From NCBI RefSeq assembly GCF_000214175.1, contig NC_015564.1, positions 2,666,001 through 2,730,000 on the forward strand: a DNA stretch of 64,000 bases. The letters are read 5' to 3'. The notes beneath the pieces were generated by a model. That model saw only the letters and a list, made by a program, of their open reading frames with translations. It was not told where the DNA came from and ran no database searches. This stretch comes from Hoyosella subflava DQS3-9A1. Its GTDB lineage: Bacteria; Actinomycetota; Actinomycetes; Mycobacteriales; Mycobacteriaceae. Positions 23,384 to 35,446 of this stretch are shown here, in pieces (positions within the stretch are counted from its first letter, which is position 1; every line of letters starts with the position of its first letter). Both the position numbers and the translations under genes were made by a program.

Positions 23384-25536
23384 TGCCCGATCAGAGAACG
23401 GTCAATCGCCAATGCACCCTTTGTGAAGCGCATTGCGGCATTCAGGTGACGACGGAAGGTCAGCGGGTCACCTTCATCGAGGGCGACCCCGCAGATGTGA
23501 TGTCTCGGGGATACATCTGCCCTAAAGCGACCGCGCTCGCTGGCCTTCACCACGATCCAGACCGGCTCCGCACGCCGATGCGCCGAAACGGCGACACATT
23601 CGAACCGATCACCTGGGACGCCGCTTTCGCAGAAATCGGGCAGCGCCTACGAGCCACCCGGAAACAGCACGGCCCAAGTTCGATAGCCATGTATCTCGGA
23701 AATCCTGCGGCCCACAGTCCGTCGGTGATGTACGGACTGCTGCTGCGGGCAGCCTTGCTGACGCGGAATTTCTACTCCGCTTCATCGGTTGATCAATTCC
23801 CGCAAGAGTTCGCAGCATGGCGTATGTTCGGCTCGAGTTTCCTCATGCCGGTGGCTGATATCGATCGCACACAAAGGCTCGTTATTCTTGGCGCCAACCC
23901 CGCCGTCTCGAATGGTTCTGTGACGACGATGCCGAACGCCAAGAAGCGGATACGCGATGTACGGCGACGCGGCGGGAAAGTCGTTGTCATCGATCCACGA
24001 CGCACCGAAACCGCGCGCATCGCAGACGAACATGTCGCAATCGACCCGGGTGGCGATCCATATTTGCTCCTCGCAATGCTGCACGTGCTCAACGAAGAGA
24101 AACTCGTCGACTCAGAGGTCGTGGAGCGGAACCTTTCCGGATGGGACGAGTTGTGCCGACTGACCAGTGAGGTCACCCCGGAGTTCGCCGCGGCTCGCTG
24201 CGGAGTCGATGCTGAGGTGATCCGTCGGCTCGCCCGTGAACACGCCGCCGCGTCTTCAGCTGTGGTGTACGCGCGGATCGGAGTCTGTCAGCACACCACC
24301 GGCACAATCACCCACTGGCTGGTGAACGTCATCAACGCTGTGACCGGCAATGTCGATCGACCAGGCGGTCAGATGTACACCACCCCGCCTGTCGATGCGA
24401 TGCGCTGGCTGCGGTGGTTGCCAATCCCCTACGGAAACTGGACCGACCGCAGCGGGACACGCAAGGCCTTCCGCTTCGAACTGCCCGTCAGCGGGTTAGC
24501 GCAAGACATTATCAATGAAGGACCTGGCCGCATCCGGGCGATGATCACCTACGCCGGGAATCCAGTCCTTTCCACCCCGCAGCGAGGCAAGCTCGCTGAG
24601 GCACTCACGTCGCTCGATTTCTATGTGGCTGTAGACATGTATGTCACAGAAACAACCCGGCACGCCGACATCATCCTCCCGCCCGTATCGCCGCTCGAAC
24701 GAGAAGAGTTCGATGTCTTGTTCCCCATATTCAGTGTCCGTAACAACGCCCGGTACAACGCGCGTGTCTTCGACACTCCCGACGAAGGCCTGGAAGACTG
24801 GGAGATCCTCGCACGGCTCGTGACCGAAGTCACACCCCTCCCGCTACGGCGGTTCACCGGTGAACTTCTGAACGGGGTCTTCTCGCGTGTGAGCCCGCTT
24901 CGTATCGCAGCGGTTGGAGTCGCCCTGGGCCCGCACGGACTGCTCCGGCGCGGAACCCGCGGCATCACGATCAAAAAGATCAAGGACACTCCCGGCGGAA
25001 TCGATCTTGGCCCACTTCAGCCGCGGCTCGCGAAGCTGATCCGGACCAAGGATCGCCGGGTACAGCTAGCGCCGCCCGACCTGATTGCCGAGGCTCGGCA
25101 CGTCGTCAATGCTCCTTCACCACGCTCTACGAAGTTCGATCTCCGCCTCATAGGCCGCCGCCACCTGCGAAGCAACAACTCCTGGCTGCACAACGTTCCC
25201 ACCATGGTCAAGGGCCGCGATCGCTGCACCGTGCTGATGCACCCGGCCGACGCGGCGACCCGGAACTTGACCGCTGGCCAGCGCGTCGACGTGACGTCAC
25301 CGGTTGGCACCATCACGGTGCCCGTCGAGGTCAGTTCCGATATCGTTCGCGGCACAGTCGCGATTCCTCATGGCTGGGGACATCATGAAGGTGCAACGTG
25401 GTCAGTCGCCGCCCAGCACCCAGGCGCCAATGTCAACCTGCTCCACGATCCTGAGGTCGGCGATACCTTCACCGGCAACGGCGGGCTCAATTCCACCAGC
25501 GTCCATATCGAAGCCGCAGCGAAAATCGTCACCTAA
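23383..25536 (+). CDS. Molybdopterin-bis-MGD oxidoreductase with N-terminal [4Fe-4S]
   Basis: A 717-residue DMSO-reductase-superfamily enzyme. The N-terminus CTLCEAHCGIQVTTEG with a fourth Cys in YICPKATAL gives the CxxCxxxC-x27-C [4Fe-4S] motif; molybdopterin domains follow (VILGANPAVSNGSV, VIDPRRTETARIADEHVAIDPG), and the molydop-binding domain closes the protein (HPADAATRNLTAGQRVDVTSPVG, GWGHHEG). No Tat signal is visible, so it is probably cytoplasmic. Substrate is unknown; no small subunit or partner electron carrier lies nearby. The GTG at 23383 overlaps the gntR stop after GAGGAG, so I use it instead of a frame opening 21 bases earlier. Confidence 0.9.
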   Translation: MPDQRTVNRQCTLCEAHCGIQVTTEGQRVTFIEGDPADVMSRGYICPKATALAGLHHDPDRLRTPMRRNGDTFEPITWDAAFAEIGQRLRATRKQHGPSSIAMYLGNPAAHSPSVMYGLLLRAALLTRNFYSASSVDQFPQEFAAWRMFGSSFLMPVADIDRTQRLVILGANPAVSNGSVTTMPNAKKRIRDVRRRGGKVVVIDPRRTETARIADEHVAIDPGGDPYLLLAMLHVLNEEKLVDSEVVERNLSGWDELCRLTSEVTPEFAAARCGVDAEVIRRLAREHAAASSAVVYARIGVCQHTTGTITHWLVNVINAVTGNVDRPGGQMYTTPPVDAMRWLRWLPIPYGNWTDRSGTRKAFRFELPVSGLAQDIINEGPGRIRAMITYAGNPVLSTPQRGKLAEALTSLDFYVAVDMYVTETTRHADIILPPVSPLEREEFDVLFPIFSVRNNARYNARVFDTPDEGLEDWEILARLVTEVTPLPLRRFTGELLNGVFSRVSPLRIAAVGVALGPHGLLRRGTRGITIKKIKDTPGGIDLGPLQPRLAKLIRTKDRRVQLAPPDLIAEARHVVNAPSPRSTKFDLRLIGRRHLRSNNSWLHNVPTMVKGRDRCTVLMHPADAATRNLTAGQRVDVTSPVGTITVPVEVSSDIVRGTVAIPHGWGHHEGATWSVAAQHPGANVNLLHDPEVGDTFTGNGGLNSTSVHIEAAAKIVT

Positions 25537-25551
25537 GGTGCGCCAGGGGCG

Positions 25552-26163
25552 CTACTGATGCCGATCAACGACTAGGGCGTTGAACGTCAATTGCCGCAGC
25601 GCCTTTTTCAGCCTGCACTGTTCGATAGGCGAAGTTCCCTGCACGTAGTCACTCATGATTGCCCGCAGTCCAGCGACGAGGACGGCCAGCGTCGCGTCGA
25701 CGTCGAGTTCCTCACGGAACTGCGTTCTGTTCAGGGCGATGTATGTCCTGCCGACGTCGACCGCTCTCGCCGTAATGCTCTCCATGCGTTCGAGTACACG
25801 CAATTGTGGAGCATCGGTCAGCATCGTGCGCAGCACCGGGCTGTGCCGGTCAACCGCGTCGAAAACAGCGTCCAGAACCGCTGAGGCTAACACCTGCCAG
25901 TCTGGCCCTAGATTCCTGTCAATCTGCTGGCTGATCTGTGCGGTGATGTCCTCCGCGATGCGGTCGGCGAGACGGACGAGAACGTCATCCTTGTCCGAAA
26001 AGTACTGGTACAACGACCCTTTACTGATGCCGGCCGCATCGGCTATGCGATTCGTCGAACAATCGGGATACCCACGCTCGGCTAACACATCATGCGCCGC
26101 GTCCAGGATCCGCTGCACAGTGTCGTGTGAGCGGGCCTGGACAGGACGTCTGCGATTCGCCAA
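25552..26163 (-). CDS. TetR-family regulator, TTG start, coupled to upstream small gene
   Basis: A 203-residue TetR-family protein with a textbook HTH (TVQRILDAAHDVLAERGYPDCSTNRIADAAGISKGSLYQYFSDKDDVLVRLADRI). The ligand domain (residues about 70-200) matches no subgroup I can name. Its TTG start follows the TAG of the preceding gene without a gap, and the GAGGAA Shine-Dalgarno lies in the last codons of that gene, so the two are translationally coupled. Its target is most likely its own operon. Confidence 0.88.
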   Translation of the reverse strand: MANRRRPVQARSHDTVQRILDAAHDVLAERGYPDCSTNRIADAAGISKGSLYQYFSDKDDVLVRLADRIAEDITAQISQQIDRNLGPDWQVLASAVLDAVFDAVDRHSPVLRTMLTDAPQLRVLERMESITARAVDVGRTYIALNRTQFREELDVDATLAVLVAGLRAIMSDYVQGTSPIEQCRLKKALRQLTFNALVVDRHQ

Positions 26164-26526
26164 CTATTCCTCAGATACTGGCTCTGCGTCTTCGGACACG
26201 TTCTCCTCCTGAGAAGCTGTCCTTCTGCTGCTCTTCGCTGTGCTCCGGCTCGGCCGGGGCGTCAGACGTTTCCGGATACTCTGCGCGGGGCTCAGCATCC
26301 AGTCGGCATTGTCCAGGAGCCCATTAGCACGCTCCAGTGTGGTGTTGATATTGGTGAGCGTGTCATTCAGATACTGCAGCTGATACACCAGCTCCGGCAG
26401 CAGGGTGTCTGCCTGCTTCATCAGGCCGTTGGCCTGATCCATCGTCTCATCCAGACTCAGCACCACGTGGGTGAGCCGCCGCACCTTCCCGGGTTGCCGT
26501 TCTTGATTGTCGTCCGCTGGGGTCAT
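26164..26526 (-). CDS. Small coiled-coil protein with basic Ser/Thr/Arg-rich tail, unknown function
   Basis: A 120-residue protein I do not recognise. Residues about 15-80 form an amphipathic, probably coiled-coil helix with repeated hydrophobic heptads (VVLSLDETMDQANGLMKQAD and LVYQLQYLNDTLTNINTTLE); two of the repeats share an ANGLL/ANGLM motif. Residues 85-108 are basic and Ser/Arg-rich (RKRLTPRPSRSTAKSSRRT), then an acidic tail ends the protein. No membrane segment or signal is present. The plan (helix plus basic tail) recalls phasins or nucleoid/granule-associated proteins. It is the first gene of a two-gene unit with a TetR. Confidence 0.7.
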   Translation of the reverse strand: MTPADDNQERQPGKVRRLTHVVLSLDETMDQANGLMKQADTLLPELVYQLQYLNDTLTNINTTLERANGLLDNADWMLSPAQSIRKRLTPRPSRSTAKSSRRTASQEENVSEDAEPVSEE

Positions 26527-26628
26527 CAGTCCTCAGTCCCTTCCCATTGACTTCACGCCGATGGTCGCCATTAAATCGCTCCCAAGCGTGCGCCGGGGCC
26601 GAATCGGGCATAGAAAGTTAATCGCGGT

Positions 26629-30570
<3,942 letters not shown>

Positions 30571-30600
30571 TGTCGTGGTCTCCCTGGAGAAGAATGTGGT

Positions 30601-31818
30601 TCAGAGGCGTTCGATGACGGTGGCGATGCCCATACCTGCGCCGACGCATAGCGTGGCGAGGCCGTAGCGGTCACCGCGGCGTTCCAGTTCGTCGAGCAAA
30701 GTGCCGAGAATCATTGCCCCAGTGGCGCCAAGGGGGTGCCCCATCGCGATCGAGCCACCATTCACGTTGATCCTGTCGATATCGACTCCGGTGTCGCCGA
30801 TGAACTTCAGGACCACGGACGCGAACGCCTCATTGACTTCAAACAGGTCGATGTCATCAAAGGTGAGCCCCGCCTTGTCCAGCGCTTTCTGCGCGGCAGG
30901 TGCCGGTCCAGTCAGCATGATTGTGGGTTCGGTACCAACCACAGCTGTTGACACGACGCGGCCGCGCGGGGTGAGGCCATTCCGCACACCCGCGGCTTCG
31001 CTGCCGATCAGCACCAGGGAGGCACCATCGACAATTCCCGACGAATTGCCAGCGTGGTGGACGTGCTCGATCTTCTCCACCCAGTGGTACTTCTGGAGCG
31101 CAACTGCGTCGAACCCGCCCTGGTCACCGATCACCGTGAAAGAGGGCTGCAGCGCCGCGAGCGATTCCACAGTCGCGTCGGGGCGCATGTGCTCGTCCCG
31201 ATCGAGTACAGGCATACCGTGCATATCCACGACGGGGATGACTGAGTTCGCGAACCTGCCGTCGGACCAGGCCTTCGCGGCACGTTCCTGTGAGCGCACG
31301 GCGAATTCATCCACCTGTGTGCGGCTGAACCCCTCCATCGTCGCGATGAGGTCCGCACCAATCCCCTGGGGGACGAACGATGTGACGTAATTGCTGTGAG
31401 GGTCCATCGGCCACGCACCACCGTCTGACCCCATCTTCACCCGCGACATGGATTCCACGCCTCCCGCGAGTACCAAGTCTTCCCAGCCTGAACGCACTTT
31501 CTGTGCAGCGAGGTTGACGGCCTCAAGGCCCGACGCGCAGAACCTGTTGGTTTGCACCCCAGCCACCGAGTCCGAAAGGCCGGATAACAATGCGGCTGTT
31601 CGGGGCAACACGGCACCCTGGTCTCCGACCGGCGACACGATGCCCAGTACGACGTCATCGATGGTCGTTGGGTCCGCGGCGGGGTTACGGGCGATGAGCG
31701 CGTCGATCAGACCAGTGACGAGGTCGATTGGCTTCACGGAATGCAGGGCCCCCGAGGCTTTACCTTTTCCTCGCGGTGTACGGATCGCGTCATAGATGAG
31801 CGCTTCAGAGTGTCCCAT
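30601..31818 (-). CDS. fadA: Acetyl-CoA C-acyltransferase (thiolase)
   Basis: A 405-residue thiolase, beta subunit of the fatty-acid oxidation complex. The acyl-accepting cysteine is in [12 protein letters not shown] (about residue 91); [19 protein letters not shown] and [15 protein letters not shown] near the C-terminus supply the catalytic His and second Cys. It cleaves 3-ketoacyl-CoA to acetyl-CoA and a shortened acyl-CoA. I start at 31818 (MGHSEALIY) after AAGGA; 21 more codons are open upstream. First gene of the fadA-fadB-NMO-crotonase operon, divergent from the tandem TetR gene. Confidence 0.95.
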   Translation of the reverse strand: MGHSEALIYDAIRTPRGKGKASGALHSVKPIDLVTGLIDALIARNPAADPTTIDDVVLGIVSPVGDQGAVLPRTAALLSGLSDSVAGVQTNRFCASGLEAVNLAAQKVRSGWEDLVLAGGVESMSRVKMGSDGGAWPMDPHSNYVTSFVPQGIGADLIATMEGFSRTQVDEFAVRSQERAAKAWSDGRFANSVIPVVDMHGMPVLDRDEHMRPDATVESLAALQPSFTVIGDQGGFDAVALQKYHWVEKIEHVHHAGNSSGIVDGASLVLIGSEAAGVRNGLTPRGRVVSTAVVGTEPTIMLTGPAPAAQKALDKAGLTFDDIDLFEVNEAFASVVLKFIGDTGVDIDRINVNGGSIAMGHPLGATGAMILGTLLDELERRGDRYGLATLCVGAGMGIATVIERL

Positions 31819-32024
31819 CGGTGTCCTTCGCAGTTTCGTATGTGTTGGAGCTACCGCTGGAGGCAGCCGCCACTCGTCCATCCTGTACGGAATTGTCGTT
31901 AACTTTTGCGCGAGATTCGACGAAAGTCAAGCGACGCAACCACGAAGTTTGTGCAACAATTGCCGATACGACTCGACGGGCTGTTCACCAACAGACGTTT
32001 ACACGAACACCACAGGGAGTTACG

Positions 32025-33266
32025 GTGCCGGAATCTGCGGGAGCCCGTCGGGGCACGATCGCTGCAGGCACGCGACCGCCTGCACCCACCCCACGCCGAC
32101 GCCCGAAAGATCGCAAAGCGCAGATCGCCCGGATCGCCGCCGAGATGTTCAGCACCCAGGGTTACAACCAGGTCGGAATTGACGACATCGCGCGCGAAGT
32201 GGGCGTCTCCGGTCCCGCCCTGTACCGCCATTTTCCCAACAAGTACGCACTCTTCCGGCATGTCGCACTAACCCTCGCTGACGTGCTCGTGGAGGCCAGC
32301 ACGCCGCAGAACAGCGGTTTACAAAGCTCGAATGCGGAGGGGGACCTCCAAGCGGTATTGCTGTCGCTGATCAGAGTCACCATCGAGCACCGTAAAACCG
32401 GCGGGCTGTATCGGTGGGAGGATCGCTACCTCAATCCAGCTGACCGGCGCGCGGTGCGCGACCGGATCAAGACTGTCAACCGGAACGTCAGCATTCAGGT
32501 GAAGCGACTGCGCCCTGGGCTCTCGGACCGGGAGTACACGCTACTCAGCGGCGCTGCGCTCAGCGTCATCGGCAGCATTACCGCCCATCGAACACCACTC
32601 TCTGAGAAACGAATTCAGCGCGTCATCCTGGAAGCCGCCCAGTCCGCGTTGTGGGTCGATGCACACATCGTCCCACAGCCTCCCTCGCCGCCGCGCCAGG
32701 CTGGACTCACACCGCAATCCAAGCGAGAACAACTCCTCAAAGCCGCTATTCAGCTATTTTTCGAGCGTGGCTACCACGACGTGAGCATCGAAGAAATTGG
32801 CGCTGCCGCAGACCTCAACGCGTCCGGGGTATACCGCTACTTCGAAAGCAAGAGCGACCTCCTTGCTGCCGCATTCGCTCGTGCCAGCGAACGGCTGACC
32901 GCGGACACGACTGCGGTGCTGGCGGAGTCCACCTCGCCACTCGACGGCTTGCGCAGGCTCGTCGATCTTTACGTCAGCCTGTCGTCCGGACAGCAGGATC
33001 TCATGTCGGTGTACTTCACCGAAGTTGGGAGTCTGCCAGCAGAACAGCGCCGCGAACTCAATACTGCGCAGCGGCTCTATGTCGAGGAGTGGGCAACCCT
33101 CCTTGAGCAGGTGCTGCCCGGCCGCCAGCTCATCGAACTCCGTTTTCTGGTGCACGCGTCACTCGCGCTGGCACTGGATATCGGACGGCTGGTGAACTTC
33201 GAGAAGTCCCCGGGTGTTCGGGCGTTCCTCAGCCGTCTCATGCGGGCGGCGCTGCTCATCGACTGA
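32025..33266 (+). CDS. Tandem TetR protein: two complete TetR units in one chain
   Basis: A 413-residue protein with two TetR/AcrR HTH domains. The first lies at residues about 28-75 (RKAQIARIAAEMFSTQGYNQVGIDDIAREVGVSGPALYRHFPNKYALFRHV), the second around 228-275 (KREQLLKAAIQLFFERGYHDVSIEEIGAAADLNASGVYRYFESKSDLLAAAF), each followed by its own helical ligand domain. There is no stop or frameshift between them. I start at GTG 32025 with GGGAG upstream; 68 more codons are open but are unlikely coding. It is divergent from fadA and probably regulates the beta-oxidation operon, sensing acyl-CoA. Confidence 0.88.
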   Translation: MPESAGARRGTIAAGTRPPAPTPRRRPKDRKAQIARIAAEMFSTQGYNQVGIDDIAREVGVSGPALYRHFPNKYALFRHVALTLADVLVEASTPQNSGLQSSNAEGDLQAVLLSLIRVTIEHRKTGGLYRWEDRYLNPADRRAVRDRIKTVNRNVSIQVKRLRPGLSDREYTLLSGAALSVIGSITAHRTPLSEKRIQRVILEAAQSALWVDAHIVPQPPSPPRQAGLTPQSKREQLLKAAIQLFFERGYHDVSIEEIGAAADLNASGVYRYFESKSDLLAAAFARASERLTADTTAVLAESTSPLDGLRRLVDLYVSLSSGQQDLMSVYFTEVGSLPAEQRRELNTAQRLYVEEWATLLEQVLPGRQLIELRFLVHASLALALDIGRLVNFEKSPGVRAFLSRLMRAALLID

Positions 33267-33416
33267 ACACGACGGCCACACGGTTGCTCCGACTCTGTTT
33301 GTGGGACATGCGGTTGCGTCAACGGCGCGGACGACGCCTCGTGTAAGACCATTAAGAAATACGGCGATGTCTGATTCCCGCTAGCACACTTTCATTCAGA
33401 GTGTCACGATCGAGTA

Positions 33417-34919
33417 GTGCCCAATGATCACTCGTCTGTGCCGCCAGTGTCCGCACTGGTACAGAATCGCGAGCTGTGCTATCGGGCTGTCACTGCACGT
33501 GACCAGCGATTCGATGGTCAGTTTGTGACCGCAGTGCGCACCACGGGTATTTACTGTCGGCCCTCGTGCCCAGCGCAGACACCGCACCCCGAGAACGTTG
33601 ACTTCTACCCCACCCCGGCCGGCGCCCAGCAGGCCGGTTTCCGCGCGTGCCGACGTTGCAGCCCTGATGCCGCGCCAGGCACTCCAGGCTGGAACGTCAC
33701 CTCCGAACTGGCGACACGCGCTCTGACGCTGATCGCTGAGGGGGTCATCGAACGCAGTGGCGTCGCGGGCCTCGCGGCTAAACTCGGCTACTCCACCCGC
33801 CACGTTAACCGGATCCTCGTCGCGGAGCTCGGTGCGGGCCCACTCGCGTTGGCGCGATCGTTTCGCGCGCGCACAGCGCGTGCGTTGCTGCAGTCGACCG
33901 CTATGCCGATCGCGGACACCGCGTTCGCTTCCGGATTCTCCAGCGTGCGGCAGTTCAACGACACCATCGCACGCATCTACGGCCTCACGCCATCGCAACT
34001 GCGCCGGGAAGATACTGCGGACCAGTCCGGTGGTGGCGCGCTGACTTTGCAGCTGCCCTTCCGTGGCCCTCTCAACGCCTCCTGGGTGCAGTGGTTCCTG
34101 GCGGGTCACGCAGTGCCCGGCATGGAAACCGCGCGCAGTGACTCATTCACTCGCGGACTGCGGCTGCCTCGAGGTCTCGCCTCCGTGCGCCTGCGCCTCG
34201 CCGATGACCACGTGAAGGCGACCCTCGCACTGACCGATCTTCGCGACCTCATGCCCGCTGTAGCGCGTATTCGCCACCTGCTTGACCTCGATGCCGATCC
34301 CGTTGCAGTTGATCGCGCACTCAGCCTGCACCCATCCTTGCGTCCCCTGGTTTCGGGAAGTCCTGGCATCCGTGTCCCTGGGTGCGCAGACCCCACCGAG
34401 ACGGTGATCCGGGCGCTGCTCGGACAACAGGTTTCCAGGCGCGCCGCTATCACCCTTACGTCCAGACTGGTGGCGCAGCTCGGCGAAGAGGCGCCTCCCA
34501 TCGACCGAAGCGAGACGCCGCCCAAAGTGTTTCCGTCAGCGGCAGCGATCGCGGAGCACGGCCGGACGGTGCTTTCCGGCCCGATTCGCCGTATTCGTTC
34601 GATCATTGCCGCCGCCCAGGCACTCGACGCGGGGACGCTGCGTGTCCACCCTGGCGCTGACCCGGCTGAACTCCACGACACGCTGCTCACGTGTGATGGT
34701 TTTGGGCCGTGGACGGCATCCTACGTCGCGATGCGCGTAACCCGGCACCCGGACATTTTCCTGCATGGAGACCATGTTGTTGCGAAATCGCTGAGCGACC
34801 TTTCGCTAACTGCCGCCGATGCGCAACATTGGGCACCGTGGCGTTCCTACGCAACGATGCACTTGTGGTGGCATTATGTGCGCGATACCGCGACCCGAAA
34901 GGAGACGGCAGCGTCATGA
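33417..34919 (+). CDS. alkA: Ada-type regulator fused to AlkA DNA-3-methyladenine glycosylase
   Basis: A 500-residue fusion. Residues about 20-100 are the Ada metal-binding domain with the zinc cysteines in YCRPSCPAQTP and FRACRRCSPDA; the first Cys is the methyl-phosphotriester acceptor in Ada. An AraC-type HTH follows (ERSGVAGLAAKLGYSTRHVNRILV, then TAFASGFSSVRQFNDTIARIYGLTPSQLR). From about 200 onward are the AlkA N-terminal domain and an HhH-GPD fold (GQQVSRRAAITLTSRLV, and TCDGFGPWTASYVAMRVTRHPDIFLHGD with the catalytic Asp). It couples damage sensing with removal of alkylated bases. GTG start; its stop overlaps the ogt ATG. Confidence 0.92.
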   Translation: MPNDHSSVPPVSALVQNRELCYRAVTARDQRFDGQFVTAVRTTGIYCRPSCPAQTPHPENVDFYPTPAGAQQAGFRACRRCSPDAAPGTPGWNVTSELATRALTLIAEGVIERSGVAGLAAKLGYSTRHVNRILVAELGAGPLALARSFRARTARALLQSTAMPIADTAFASGFSSVRQFNDTIARIYGLTPSQLRREDTADQSGGGALTLQLPFRGPLNASWVQWFLAGHAVPGMETARSDSFTRGLRLPRGLASVRLRLADDHVKATLALTDLRDLMPAVARIRHLLDLDADPVAVDRALSLHPSLRPLVSGSPGIRVPGCADPTETVIRALLGQQVSRRAAITLTSRLVAQLGEEAPPIDRSETPPKVFPSAAAIAEHGRTVLSGPIRRIRSIIAAAQALDAGTLRVHPGADPAELHDTLLTCDGFGPWTASYVAMRVTRHPDIFLHGDHVVAKSLSDLSLTAADAQHWAPWRSYATMHLWWHYVRDTATRKETAAS

Positions 34920-35440
34920 CTGGAGTCATCAGCGGGCGGTCAGCGACCCTCACGACACCAAACGGCCCGTTCACAGTTGTAGTCTCCGAGATCGATTCGG
35001 TGCTCGCATCTGGCTGGACGGGTTACCCGTCCGCACTCACCGGGCTCATCCACCCCCAATTGCGTCCCACCACAGTTGAGGAAGTGCCCGCTTCCGCCGT
35101 ACAGCCGATCGCGGACGCTGTCACCGCCTACTACGACGGGGAGTTGGACTCGGTCAGCGCTGTGCCGGTTGAACAACACTCCGGAGATTTCCTCACCCAG
35201 ACGTGGAAGGTGCTTCGCGACGTCGCTCCCGGCGCGCCCGTAACGTACGGTGACCTTGCGCGGCGCAGCGGAAATCCTCGCGCGTTCCGTGCCGCGGCGT
35301 CAGCCTGTGCCCGTAATGCCGCCGCACTTTTTGTGCCCTGTCACCGCGTCGTGCGTACGGGAGGCGCTCTCGGCGGATTCCGATGGGGCCTCGACACCAA
35401 AACGTGGCTCCTCACCCACGAAGAGATGGAAAGCAGGTAA
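34916..35440 (+). CDS. ogt: Methylated-DNA-[protein]-cysteine S-methyltransferase
   Basis: A 174-residue suicide methyltransferase that removes methyl groups from O6-methylguanine by transferring them to its own cysteine. The active site is in FVPCHRVVRTGG, followed by GGFRWG; the HTH-like DNA-binding part contains PVTYGDLARRSGNPRAFRAAASACARN. I start at the ATG at 34916, which overlaps the alkA fusion stop (ATGA), because the open frame upstream lies within that gene. It forms a two-gene adaptive-response operon with the Ada-AlkA protein. Confidence 0.93.
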   Translation: MTGVISGRSATLTTPNGPFTVVVSEIDSVLASGWTGYPSALTGLIHPQLRPTTVEEVPASAVQPIADAVTAYYDGELDSVSAVPVEQHSGDFLTQTWKVLRDVAPGAPVTYGDLARRSGNPRAFRAAASACARNAAALFVPCHRVVRTGGALGGFRWGLDTKTWLLTHEEMESR

Positions 35441-35446
35441 GCACGT

